This document shows positions 37,601 to 43,151 of a stretch of DNA of 43,151 bases, in pieces (the first letter of the stretch is position 1; the number at the start of each line of letters is the position of its first letter). The translations under genes and the position numbers were made by a program. Origin of the DNA: Mangrovicoccus ximenensis (lineage in GTDB: Bacteria; Pseudomonadota; Alphaproteobacteria; Rhodobacterales; Rhodobacteraceae); assembly GCF_003056725.1 (NCBI RefSeq), contig NZ_QBKZ01000004.1, forward strand, positions 17,163 through 60,313, given 5' to 3'. The notes below the pieces were generated by a model, which was given only the letters and a program-made list of their open reading frames with translations, had not been told where the DNA came from and did no database searches.

Positions 37601-40548
37601 CCGAAGCCGACAGCTTCGGCAAGGGCTGGCGCTTCAACGACATCATCTTCGGCGGCCTTGGACAGGACTTCATCCATTCCGGCGACGGCGATGACGCGGT
37701 CTCGGGCGCCGAGGCGTTGCCGACATACTACGACGGCGGCAATTTCGGTTTCGAGATGGTCAATGACGTGCTGGTTGCGCAGCAGGAAAACACCAATGTC
37801 GATGCGCCCACGGGTCCTGCAGGCTTCTCGGACGTGGCGGACCGGCCGTTCTGGTTCGTCGATGACGGGCTCTCCGCGGGCTTCGCGCCGTTCAATCCCG
37901 GCGACATCCTGCGCTTCGAGGACCGCGGCAATGTCAGCGAGTTTGCCCTCTATGACGAATTCCATCCGCGCCGGAAGATCATGCTCGACGTCACCGACCT
38001 GGCCGGTGCCGGCCCGACGGTCATCGAGGCCATCGACGGCTATGGCGGAGACCAGTCGAACGACTGGAACGGCGAGGTCATCAACTTCCTCATGAACTTC
38101 GACCCGGCGGAGGGACCGTTCGGCTACGATTTCATCGATGACGATGCAGCACTGCCGACCGATGGCGACGACCGCGTCTTCGGGGATCTCGGGAATGACT
38201 GGATCGTCGGCGGCACGGGGCGCGACCACATGTGGGGCGGCCGCGGCGACGACATGCTGAACATGGACGATGACCATGACAGCGGCCAAGGCGGCACCCA
38301 TCCGCACCAGCCCGAGCCCGACGCGCTCGACAACACCCAGTCGGACGAATACCAGGCCTATGCGGACATCGCCTATGGCGGGGCCGGGCGCGACGTGCTG
38401 ATCCTGAACACCGGCGCGGACCGGGCCATCGACTGGGTCGGCGAGTTCAATTCCTATCTCGTGCCGTTCTCGCCCTTCGGCGCGTTCCACATCAGCCGGA
38501 CGGTCCAGCCGCAGCTGCCCGAGTTCCTCTATGCGCTGTCCGACAGCGACGGGGCGGACGTGCTTGCCCGGACGGATCCGGCCGGCATCATCCAGCCCTC
38601 GGTTCCCGATGCAGAGCTCTATGTCGACCAGAAGCTGTTCGACAGCCGCACCGACAATCCGGACCCGGCGCGCAACTATGAACCGTTCGGCGAACTCGGC
38701 CTTGTCCTGCAGCCCGACCGCGACTGGCAGGACCAGACCGGCGCCCCGTCCGATCCGCAGCCCGGCAACTTGCAGGGGCAGCGCGAAATCATGCGGCGCG
38801 AACTGTTCATCGACGACACGACCGGACCCGGCGGCGGCAATGGCGGCGGCGGCGGCAATCCGAACGCTATCACCTTCGCGGCCGATGTCGGCACTTGGAG
38901 CGTGCAGTCGGGGGCCTATGCCGCAGCGCCCGACGCCGTGGGCGGCGAGGCGGTGTCGATCCACTACCTCGACAAGACGATCCCGAACTACGTCGAGATC
39001 TTGGTCAGCGCCTGGGCGGAGAAGGACAAGCAGGGCTACAACTCGGATGCCTACATCGTCTTCGACTACCAGAGCGCGACCGACTTCAAATTTGCCGGAA
39101 TCGATGCCGGGCTTGACAAGATCCGCATCGGCCACCGCACCGAGGCGGGCTGGATCGTGGACACCCAGAGAAATATGCAGCTGCGCGACGGCACGGAGTA
39201 CGAGCTGACGCTGGTCCTGCATGGCGGGGTCGCGACGATCTATGTCGATGGCGGCAACGCGACCTCGTTCTCGTTCAACGAGGCGCTCAATACCGGCCTG
39301 CTGGGGCTTGGCACGGACAACGCCAAGGCGAAGTTCGACGACTGGCAGGTGCAGAAACTGCCGCCCGTCATCACCATGACCGTCAGCGACGATTTCGAGT
39401 CGGAGTCCGGGTACGAGGGACAGTCGGGGACCTGGACGCTCGGCGGCGGCAGCCTTGCCGGCGATCCCGGGGAGGACAGCTACGCCGTCGCGACGCAATC
39501 GCTGGAGGTGCAGGTTTTCGCGCGGCTCTGGATGGAGGCGCAGATCGCAACCGGCGGCACGGCAGGCCTGGCATTCGACGTCACCGATGCGTCGCACTTC
39601 AAGTTCGCGGCGCTGGACGTGGCCGGTGACCAGGTTCTGATCGGCCATGTCCAGGGTGGAAAGGCGGTGATCGACGCGTCGATCGCCCGCGACCTGTCCC
39701 CGGCCGGGCACGCATTCGAAGTGTCGCTGCATGGCGGCAGCGTCAGCGTCGAGGTCGACGGCCAGGTGGCCTTGGCCCATGCCTTCGCCTCGATCGTCAC
39801 CGATGGCGCGGCCGGCCTGTTCGCGCTCGACGCGGCGGAGTTCGATGACGCCGTCCTGAAGACCGACGATCCGCAATATGCGGGCGGCGAAGCGCTGACC
39901 GCGGCATCGCTGCCGCAGGATGCCGTCGGCATCGATGAAGTTCTCGGCGGTGATGCTCTGGCTGCAGCTGCGAAGGATTCCAGGCTGCACTGGGAAGCTG
40001 CGGGGGTGGATGCCCGGCGGCTCGCGGAGATCGATCCGTCGCGCTTTGTGATCGCCGACATTCCGGGCGATACTCTGGCGCTGCACATGCGCAACGGCAC
40101 GATCCTCGTGGACGGAACCGCCGCGGGCTTCGGCTGGGATGCCGTCGACCTCGCCCATGTGCTGGAACATGAAATCGGCCATGCGCTGGGAATGGAGCAC
40201 AGCGAAGACGGCATCATGCAGTCGCATCTGGCTCCGGACACCCGTCTGCCGCTGAAGCCTTTCGGCCTGGCCCAGGACACTGACCGGCATGACATCCTGC
40301 TCTTCGACACGGCAGATGGCGGGTTCACCTATCTCGACCGCTTCGAGCAGGCCATCTCTGCCGATGACGGAGACTATATCGACCTGCTGACCGAGGACGA
40401 TCTGGCCTCCGTGGACGTCTCGCCGCTGCACCGGGCCCGGTTCGCCCTGACCGAAAGCCGCGAGCGCGCCCCCGAGGTGCCGGAGGAAATGACAATGGAG
40501 GCCGCAGAAATCGACCGCATGGGCCGCATCCTGGAGGTGAGGCTCTAA
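25588..40548 (+). CDS. Giant LEPR-XLL/RTX surface protein, main part with C-terminal metalloprotease motif
   Basis: The frame encodes 4986 residues; the TTG at 25588 is only the first possible start after the frameshift. In order: beta-rich hook-IN-like modules (to ~28000), long amphipathic helical/beta segments (28400-32000) with Ca-loop-like DVNGDGEIDVFD and DPDGDGRVRINE, an RTX region (32150-38270), two tandem concanavalin-A-like domains (38877-39360 and 39388-39870) and a C-terminal matrixin-like domain with HEIGHALGMEH (40168-40200) and a possible Met-turn GIMQSHL. Ca2+-binding RTX segments fold outside the cell after type I secretion. The protein is likely an adhesin or secreted enzyme; the metzincin motif suggests proteolysis, perhaps of itself. 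It is very acidic. DUF3467 and GAF-type genes follow. Confidence 0.88.
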   Translation: MPTTDMLGGFDIPYVDSVIGENIDFARLISEKFIYNDDGDDETFLPSENRLLRRFDDPDAGAVVLPTFGSVQELGERLQDLGLASEDPTYRYDDEELVYAVSAELELDLSEQLPAADFDLDLGPIGDVSVEAGIGIGSTVSLKLNLGFDLSSSSEISLTEPASEPPLFLLSKLNGGDDVGITDELAVTGASPVARIEGRLSDDAHFAVQVNGGAVHLVTINADRDGLDPNDDVTDDNTETADLIGDINDAIAEASATLATQIEAAEASGRIVLRAIDAAGVDTFNLYVTPASISGLGGFGDPAYSEMGLRDSTAATVMFAGEAFDPSGLLGTTSFDISAAGQTLNVTGLDISGANSVNVLVDRINGEISGSVLEGLVVAFRSGQSIAFAGIDASVASITVDSGDGKLGLPSNETTAGISLVGDDFLEANPDDIELRFGRLSSPETFTVRVNGSGLYTLVTVGSDGTEDNTSIADLVDDVNSALAAANLDDSLVAEQVGLGQIALRAIAPDITRIEIGLDGSATLGLTAGSSAEPVLHSTAASFAPGFYGPAEDTTFDLVFDIGGGNETVTVSLSEYEARDNSFVFQLVNDVDRAINEALEDDGFSRDLFGATFDGGRLVIRAADPSVQSFEVHTTGNTAAIDDLKLYVATHVDQLDDDSIPGGNHTVTANGNDLLVHKSDGTILGIDLSGDVDLADVVSSIQGGGSGLTVGYNTTRTGLSVEDGSFDGGYLFQIDSVNGSKAVYGLGLHAADVQRIAQVDQTGSGADFNLLDGIIMGDEIGKLDFEDRLFLEHDGADPVFAVNLTVSPDFNDADGSTIAANFGFVGIELAGSGTLSLQLGLDLANGRASLAEFFNALSTDVNGDGEIDVFDLAEVLQFPELAIVDGDDADSDPDDALTFSVALAGGGTLPGGLSLGGSAEIVLTLVDPGNPFNFSGTFDAAGAVASDTINIAGHGFLEGSHVTYDAGGGAAIAGLTDGNRYYVHKVDNDHIQLAASESALEGELYLDLAPGAGTAHMFYGPVAPVIDVSYSNLDALAQFRDITFDNVLGALVALKDFLLEYAGNEILQREIPIIGVTFDDLIGVATTFADAVDDIVNNPPPNLQALTQKIRESFGLPEGPSIIDLNLVDDNDGGGGGDGDASDMLQIALNLSRALSEPLDVDLSLDDITDNPLPGLSLVANADLNVAGTVDAILTVGIDLDDDGAGDILGEAFVFTHEDDTHLKLSLDASAVNLFFNASLGPLGVAIIDGDAAIELGLDLSSDDAVDTRVSLSDIGLALAAFDLELGPANFDLTFPVFFPTQSDYLGDIRMHASLDPSDFSFDTAAPDYEFTMPEIDPSVFLNFDLLSSANLLIEAIDLLLDTLQGVMSGEVLGVKLPIIGDSLQGSVDFVEDMRVNLIDPFFDLIENSSLTEEALAELIQGLFISLLGPGLDNIDLPSMPDFIEDALNALNFPVIQTGLGLFGAGVSNFDALKALLPLTFFDENGLEIPTLTDFGDVDSLQWDFSFEDTFKPDINLDFDLSLIPALGLSFDGDLVAEFHYEFSFGVGISYDDGAYVDLSAVDDLLFSAKAGFSPGANLHGALGFLAFDATGGADGNGDGIDDGNIVTAEFVINLDDGENGRLSFYELGDLDVDVSFNPSADLNIMLNLGFNTDLLPPVVAGIMPALEGNLVFHWDPEAMNLLEDGFDFGLEHGRDHLRIDDVALDLGSFIGEFLGPIVGQIQEYTEPLQPIIDILTAPIPGVSDLAGRPIALVDIAAEFGEFDPSLIYAIADIISFVNSIPADPEAGEIKLPLGSFTIFGSGLLSSEQLTDPTFDFSQATSEGGDLFETFSGMLSNPDIFPSGATEVFNAAGDLVANIGDGLGGTADAAEGVLNGDYDTGEYGFDFPFLKDPTQIFGALMGRPMVLITYDLAPFKVEFTWEQSFMIYGPLWGKIGVGIGFMADFAFGYDTLGVQRFAEGSFENPLDLVAGFYISDTANPDGSGPDVPELQLVGEFSLGAELNAGVASAGIEAAIIFTANFDLNDPDGDGRVRINEILGNFLYELNYGDPLLAPVAIFDISAELAFQIRAYLKILLAKFTFDITPKITLFEFSIEFDREPILATERGDGGILLHMGPNAAARLHGNTNDIAEFFEIKDDGNGVLIWSDALNVTESAAQHYDGGFIIGYGGEYDDKLIVQNDIGMPVFFEGGSGADTVESASAAGGILRGNDGADSIQGGPGRELLEGGEGNDFIDGGGARDLIFGDLASITLMPGTGAASTMFGYKAAFGKLEADEAMTYRRISASFSDKDGDDTIQGGADGDVIFGGGGRDHIGGDGAFGSLDDGTGADLIFGDLARLLFAEENGFELIEIRSTDNLNDSPDTIHAHGGDDTVYGGGGDDSIDGGEDDDLIYGQGGFDQIWGGADADTIHGGDQDDTIYGFREDTAPGYGADVGSDGADVIYGEDNNDFIRGNPGNDTIEGGRGADIIFGDEDDDRIYGQAGPDFIFGGADNDTAEGGAGNDMIFGDDGLIAYFGFSSLPTAASFVSRTGHEIDGNGHRLIGDVALPVTEPFAAEDGNPRTLDLALTVFRNTDGNDYVVGGEGDDLGFGGAGNDTMFGDFDPADPPSGPIPADEDILIGDAGRVQFAYRLRQFIASDAAGDDNYSYDDAISGNRGSDILIGGRGADEMFGRGDYDGGPLGEDSAVSDEDVMIGDNGQIEFLLENPVDELADPTVSRIQRIATTDASNATGGSDTMSGDESNDIIFGGAVGDEITGNDASDVIVGDNGEVDYGDAVGSDPARPGLDYVRSLDGDVGGMDTVSGGGDRDIVIGGSFADLIRGDNNLLGQSDLNPDEDVLIGDQAEVLFNDALFDPDDLVEDPENEGGFLIPEGITPLPLIVRIETTDDDAVLFPNPNAGQDTIEGNEAIDVVLGGGEGDILRGNADDDIILGDEGILVYSDFDGSHGLLGSPSMAEMQFGYAAPALDDDPFSLDFAITKAFGIGGNDTIYGNENDDIAIGGTGADVMLGDNEEGGVPGTYDVLSAEAGQDILIGDQGRVALYDAAESFAGNITRIETIDDAETSGDGDEIHGNDLADIIVGGVNGAGAANPDLLFGEAKLPGHVGTAGEDIILGDEGILRFDVALAESIPGAGDASNATLDRIQTFKTGTVTGGGYLGGEDLIFGNGGDDVAMGGTAGDRIWGDLYYGDGTLTMLVDSDNPGSLPGVDSLMGDGGDMRFDGFEVFNGVLNGDTVTLLTSAETGQGGLDVIEGNEAGDIIIGGFNDDTLFGESDHHLPVMATGAGAAAAGEDIILGDNGELSWILGSDTIGNRPDVSEVELDDDGVDDHDLDRITTIDPNLGGYDRIEGNGAADIILGGTFADLIYGDSPDQEYGAVSSVDETDAETDGADGNDLIFGDHAKIFPNIDTAAQPVFVNNFFFSIFTLEMHDGLGDVMFGNGADDIMIGGQGDDLMWGNDGDDDMIGGHNVALGDDDLDPMDAATRIGIEAQFGIAAFPGAVLSHLNPAVNKEFNDLMDGGVDDDVMAGDNAVIIRQVDDLSQRFRMLGDAGAPLHILDSYLLEGLAYADYGFHANIGAESQHLDMDLVRTVYLLDHDEATMTDALERDVFDTDADGRRFGNDVMVGGLDDDEMWGQLGDDVIQGDGALDIVFPAAALPPYDPAQDADPSFGVKTAVIDTLNVSLEFNVFEHLGDGNDYIEGNGGSDRIYGGLGQDDITGGSSTLFFHGATLETDRPDGADLIYGGAGNPNVLLRNGEFGGGMDGDIETGAEVSFDGLDTVVTESIRHARDADAIFGDNAEIYQIVTAPDTPAVYDYEAVVATGWGTTAEDTGYAPLGETIRVRSFNLLDYGYEYVTEGAAQFERNDFLRFLPSARGAGDLIYGETGDDILWGMTGNDVIFGNSEDDDLVGGIGVDYLLGGTGRDGILGDDGLILTSRNIAGLGEALHGVDPLNPDQGPLKPNEEVDTRAINAIIETPGTIQRAVINVEGELNKSAQVFAFRTDDVELSEADSFGKGWRFNDIIFGGLGQDFIHSGDGDDAVSGAEALPTYYDGGNFGFEMVNDVLVAQQENTNVDAPTGPAGFSDVADRPFWFVDDGLSAGFAPFNPGDILRFEDRGNVSEFALYDEFHPRRKIMLDVTDLAGAGPTVIEAIDGYGGDQSNDWNGEVINFLMNFDPAEGPFGYDFIDDDAALPTDGDDRVFGDLGNDWIVGGTGRDHMWGGRGDDMLNMDDDHDSGQGGTHPHQPEPDALDNTQSDEYQAYADIAYGGAGRDVLILNTGADRAIDWVGEFNSYLVPFSPFGAFHISRTVQPQLPEFLYALSDSDGADVLARTDPAGIIQPSVPDAELYVDQKLFDSRTDNPDPARNYEPFGELGLVLQPDRDWQDQTGAPSDPQPGNLQGQREIMRRELFIDDTTGPGGGNGGGGGNPNAITFAADVGTWSVQSGAYAAAPDAVGGEAVSIHYLDKTIPNYVEILVSAWAEKDKQGYNSDAYIVFDYQSATDFKFAGIDAGLDKIRIGHRTEAGWIVDTQRNMQLRDGTEYELTLVLHGGVATIYVDGGNATSFSFNEALNTGLLGLGTDNAKAKFDDWQVQKLPPVITMTVSDDFESESGYEGQSGTWTLGGGSLAGDPGEDSYAVATQSLEVQVFARLWMEAQIATGGTAGLAFDVTDASHFKFAALDVAGDQVLIGHVQGGKAVIDASIARDLSPAGHAFEVSLHGGSVSVEVDGQVALAHAFASIVTDGAAGLFALDAAEFDDAVLKTDDPQYAGGEALTAASLPQDAVGIDEVLGGDALAAAAKDSRLHWEAAGVDARRLAEIDPSRFVIADIPGDTLALHMRNGTILVDGTAAGFGWDAVDLAHVLEHEIGHALGMEHSEDGIMQSHLAPDTRLPLKPFGLAQDTDRHDILLFDTADGGFTYLDRFEQAISADDGDYIDLLTEDDLASVDVSPLHRARFALTESRERAPEVPEEMTMEAAEIDRMGRILEVRL
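32150..38270. repeat. RTX (hemolysin-type Ca-binding) repeat region
   Basis: About 2000 residues rich in G-G-x-G-x-D and G-N-D-x-I units of Ca2+-binding beta-rolls. Superimposed is a longer period: a segment D-x-I-x-G-D-x-G-x-(I/V)-x-F recurs, for example at 32308, 32572, 33091, 33427, 33649, 33862, 34084, 34360, 34666, 34906, 35203, 35449 and 35758, and less regularly at 36145, 36493, 36952 and 37345. Many copies are followed by RIxTxD. Spacing is mostly 213-309 bases. The DNA repeats are imperfect. Confidence 0.85.
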
Positions 40549-40762
40549 CCGTCGCACACGCGCGCCGCATGACCGTTCCGACCATGGCCGCAGACCTGTT
40601 TCTACGGCGCTGCGAGCTGTTTCCGAAAGTCTGGCAAAATGCTCTAATTATTTGAGATACTTGAACTTTTAAGGGGGTTTGTTACTCTTCTCCAAGGCGG
40701 CGCAGCGTGTGTGCCGCTGGCCTTGAAAGCCGGAAACCGATTGCCCTGAAAGGATGCTTGCG

Positions 40763-41089
40763 ATGCCAGACGATTATCCGCACCCGAACGCAGCTGGAGA
40801 GTCCCAGACGCCGAAGGTCGTGTGGGACGACAGCAACATGCGGATGTCCTATGCCAATGTCGTGAATGCCACGAGCACGCGCGAGGAGGTCACGCTGTTC
40901 TTCGGCGTGAACAAGACCTGGAACGCCTCCGAAAAGGAGTTCCACGTCGCTCTGACCGACAGGATCGTCGTCAATCCCTTCGCGGCCAAGCGGCTGGTCA
41001 TGCTGCTTTCGGGCGTCCTCGCGCAATATGAAAAGCGGTATGGTCCGCTTGATCTCGATCTGCGCGATCCGTCCGCGACGAACCCGTGA
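40763..41089 (+). CDS. DUF3467 protein
   Basis: This is a 108-residue protein from the ATG at 40763. The ATG at 40754 leaves no room for the AAAGG ribosome site, whereas 40763 has it nine bases upstream. The core, VVWDDSNMRMSYANVVNATS then TREEVTLFFGVNKTWN and PFAAKRLVMLLSGVLAQYEKR, is the DUF3467 family. The family is short, soluble and of unknown function. Here it lies 215 bases after the giant gene and 27 bases before a GAF-type gene, so it may belong to the export or assembly of the giant protein. Confidence 0.85.
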   Translation: MPDDYPHPNAAGESQTPKVVWDDSNMRMSYANVVNATSTREEVTLFFGVNKTWNASEKEFHVALTDRIVVNPFAAKRLVMLLSGVLAQYEKRYGPLDLDLRDPSATNP

Positions 41090-41115
41090 CCTGATGGCGC
41101 CGGGGGCACCGCGAC

Positions 41116-41532
41116 ATGGCCGAAACCACCCGCCCTGACAGCAGCGCCGAGGCCGATCAGGATGTCGCCGTCCTTGACCAGGCTTTGTGGAGCCAGCTTG
41201 AATCGAGCGAGGACTTCGCGGAGTTCGGGGCGGCTTGGCTGGCGCTGCTGTGCCAGCGCATCGGCGGGGTTTCCCGTTCGGTCCTGCTGCTGAAATCCGA
41301 TCTGCATGGCCAGCTCGAACCGGTCGCGTACTGGCCGAAGGGCCGGGCGGCAACCAAGGGCCTTTCGGCGGCAGCGGAGACGGCGCTGCGGGAGAACCGG
41401 GGGGTCGCGCGCACCCCGCGCGCAGGCGGCGCCGGCGAGGGTCGGCCAGCGGCGGCGGGCGCCGTAAGGCGGCCCGTTGGCCGGGTCCGAAAACCGAGAT
41501 GCCGTCGCCGGGGCAGGCCACCGAGGCCGTGA
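41116..41532 (+). pseudogene. GAF-domain (probable HlyD-like adaptor) protein, N-terminal fragment
   Basis: Residues 1 to about 97 are natural: [39 protein letters not shown] and [20 protein letters not shown], then [11 protein letters not shown]. They read like the GAF-type N-terminus that precedes a membrane-fusion (HlyD-like) part in loci with DUF3467 and LEPR-XLL proteins, as I remember them. From ~41408 the frame enters the reverse complement of an mccA fragment and stops at 41532. The membrane-fusion part is missing, so secretion of the giant protein from this locus would need components elsewhere. Confidence 0.6.
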
Positions 41533-41850
41533 AGGTCCGGCCGCCGCTCTCGACCCGGAAGCTGCCGCTGTCCAGCGGGGCAACCCGCAATTCGGCAGCG
41601 GCGCCACCGCCGGAGACGGAGAAATGGCCGGGGCCGAAGATCGTCACCCTGAACTCGGTCGGCACGCCGCCGCGCAGGAGCGTGACAAAACGCTCGGCAT
41701 GGGACCACTGGCACCAGCCGGGCAGGCTGCCCCAGGGGTCGGGATCGGACCGGGGGGCGAGCAGGTCCAGCGCCGTCAGGGCGGCCAGCGCATCGAGACG
41801 CGGGCAGGCTTCAGGTTCAGCGATCAGCGCGGCGAGGTCGCGCGCGGAGG
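41410..41850 (-). pseudogene. Methylcrotonyl-CoA carboxylase alpha subunit (mccA) middle fragment, inverted
   Basis: On the - strand, [20 protein letters not shown], then [19 protein letters not shown] and [16 protein letters not shown] through [11 protein letters not shown], match the BT-type domain that lies between the biotin carboxylase and biotin-carrier parts of MccA. About 140 residues remain, with no start and no natural end. Both edges are mid-gene junctions: one to the GAF-type gene, one to mccB on the opposite strand. In related bacteria mccA and mccB lie in one direction, so an inversion or misassembly is implied. Confidence 0.6.
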
Positions 41851-41852
41851 TC

Positions 41853-43151
41853 ATGATCGTCTGCAACGACGCCACCGTGAAGGGCGGGACGTATTTCCCG
41901 ATGACCGTCAAGAAGCACCTGCGCGCCCAGGAGATCGCGGAGGAAAACCACCTGCCCTGCATCTACCTGGTCGACAGCGGCGGCGCCAACCTGCCGAACC
42001 AGGACGAGGTCTTCCCCGACCGCGACCATTTCGGCCGAATTTTCTTCAACCAGGCCAACATGTCGGCGAAGGGCATCCCGCAGATCGCCGTGGTCATGGG
42101 CTCCTGCACCGCGGGCGGCGCCTATGTGCCGGCCATGTCGGACGTGACGATCATCGTACGGAACCAGGGCACGATCTATCTCGCCGGCCCGCCCCTGGTG
42201 AAGGCCGCCACCGGCGAGGTGGTCTCGGCGGAGGATCTGGGCGGCGGCGACGTCCATACCCGGCTTTCGGGGGTGGCCGACCAGCTGGCCGAGTCCGATG
42301 CCCATGCGCTGGAACTGGCGCGCCAGGCGGTAGCCAGCCTGAACCGCCGCAAGCAGCCCTCCGTGGCGCTGGAGCCCCCCGAGCCGCCGCTCTACGACCC
42401 GGCCGAGCTTCCCGGCGTGGTCCCTGCCGAACTGAAGACCCCCTACGACATCCGCGAGGTAATCGCCCGCACCGTGGACGGGTCGCGCTTCGACGAGTTC
42501 AAGCCGCGCTACGGCACCACGCTGGTCTGCGGCTTCGCCCATGTCATGGGCATCCCGGTCGGCATTCTCGGCAACAATGGCGTGATCTTCTCGGAATCCG
42601 CCGTCAAGGGCGCGCATTTCGTCGAGCTCTGCGCGCAGCGCGGCATCCCGCTGGTCTTCCTGCAGAACATCTCGGGCTTCATGGTCGGGCGCAGCTACGA
42701 GAACCGCGGCATTGCCAAGGACGGCGCCAAGCTGGTCACCGCCGTCGCGACCGCGCGGGTGCCGAAGGTCACCCTGCTGGTCGGCGGCTCCTTCGGCGCA
42801 GGCAATTACGGCATGTGCGGACGGGCCTACGGGCCGCGGTTCCTCTGGACCTGGCCCAACAGCCGCATCTCGGTGATGGGCGGCGAGCAGGCGGCCGGCG
42901 TGCTGGCCACCGTGCGGCGCGAGGGCATCGAGGCCAGGGGCGACAGCTGGACCGCCGAGGAGGAGGCCGCCTTCCGCAAGCCGGTCATCGAGCAGTTCGA
43001 GCGCCAGGCGCATCCGCTTTATGCTTCGGCCCGGCTCTGGGACGACGGCATCGTCGATCCGTGCCGCACCCGTGAGGTGCTCGCGCTGTCGCTCTCCGCG
43101 ACACTCAACGCCCCTGCCGAGCCGACGCGCTTCGGCGTCTTCCGGATGTGA
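41853..43151 (+). pseudogene. mccB: Methylcrotonyl-CoA carboxylase beta subunit (mccB), lacking the first ~100 residues
   Basis: From the ATG at 41853 the sequence is a clean 432-residue carboxyltransferase: [19 protein letters not shown], then [79 protein letters not shown] and the normal end FGVFRM. MccB carries the carboxyl transfer in leucine degradation (3-methylcrotonyl-CoA to 3-methylglutaconyl-CoA). Intact MccB is about 535 residues; the N-terminal ~100, including the MYDGDV-type region before this point, are missing. The internal ATG is not a natural start. The window ends exactly at its stop codon. Confidence 0.9.

Noticed and set aside
32150..38270. CRISPR-like periodic DNA
   Set aside because: The periodicity is at the protein level, imperfect at the DNA level and without uniform spacers; it encodes RTX modules.
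34393..40557. Second very long - strand open frame opposite the RTX region
   Set aside because: Same cause as above; codon pattern and recognisable domains are all on the + strand.

Overview
The window is GC-rich alphaproteobacterial DNA, most likely from a member of the Rhodobacterales. The evidence is two VPLPA-type sorting-signal proteins, a 340-residue ketol-acid reductoisomerase, an ExbB/MotB-like pair ahead of a biosynthetic arginine decarboxylase, and a methylcrotonyl-CoA carboxylase locus. All identifications come from reading translations and motifs; no database search was run.

Layout: (1) 1-4500, chromosomal: the tail of an ExbB-like gene, a damaged MotB/OmpA-like gene, intact speA, and a VPLPA-CTERM exported protein whose last codons run into foreign DNA. 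(2) About 4498-14084, a prophage remnant with no structural genes. It has a leftward cluster (4498-6070), a DnaQ-BRCT exonuclease, a divergent Cro-like/repressor switch with five matching operators, and a tight rightward early operon. That operon includes an Acb2-like (anti-CBASS type) protein, a DUF2303 protein, an HNH protein, an excisionase-like protein and a tyrosine integrase next to the 3' end of tRNA-Leu(CAA). (3) 14085-17023: tRNA-Leu, an ISAs1-family remnant, a 5'-truncated ThDP enzyme, an intact family III CoA-transferase and a truncated TPR-like gene. (4) 17394-20172: a second VPLPA protein, ilvC, and two overlapping Lrp/AsnC regulators divergent from ilvC. (5) 20473-22647: a modE-like fragment, a perfect Zur-box-like palindrome, a COG0523 GTPase with a broken C-terminus, and a fused IS6/IS110 fragment. 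(6) 22668-41407: a giant surface or secreted protein of about 5.7 thousand residues with a LEPR-XLL-like start, hook-IN-like modules, RTX repeats, two lectin-like domains and a C-terminal HExxHxxGxxH zinc-protease motif. It is split by one apparent single-base deletion. A DUF3467 gene and the first part of a GAF-type gene follow it. (7) 41410-43151: an inverted mccA fragment abutting a 5'-truncated mccB.

The intact genes cover polyamine synthesis (speA), branched-chain amino acid synthesis and its probable regulation (ilvC and Lrp), zinc homeostasis (Zur box and COG0523), CoA-ester metabolism, and cell-surface or exported proteins. The most striking feature of the window as a whole is the number of sharp breakpoints where one gene ends mid-frame and another begins mid-frame, near 820, 4498, 14780, 16980, 21850-21935, 22086, 41408 and 41851. 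This means either a genome with heavy insertion-sequence-driven decay or a rearranged or error-prone assembly. The two most biologically interesting items are the Acb2-like sponge candidate in the prophage and the giant protein with its small neighbours.
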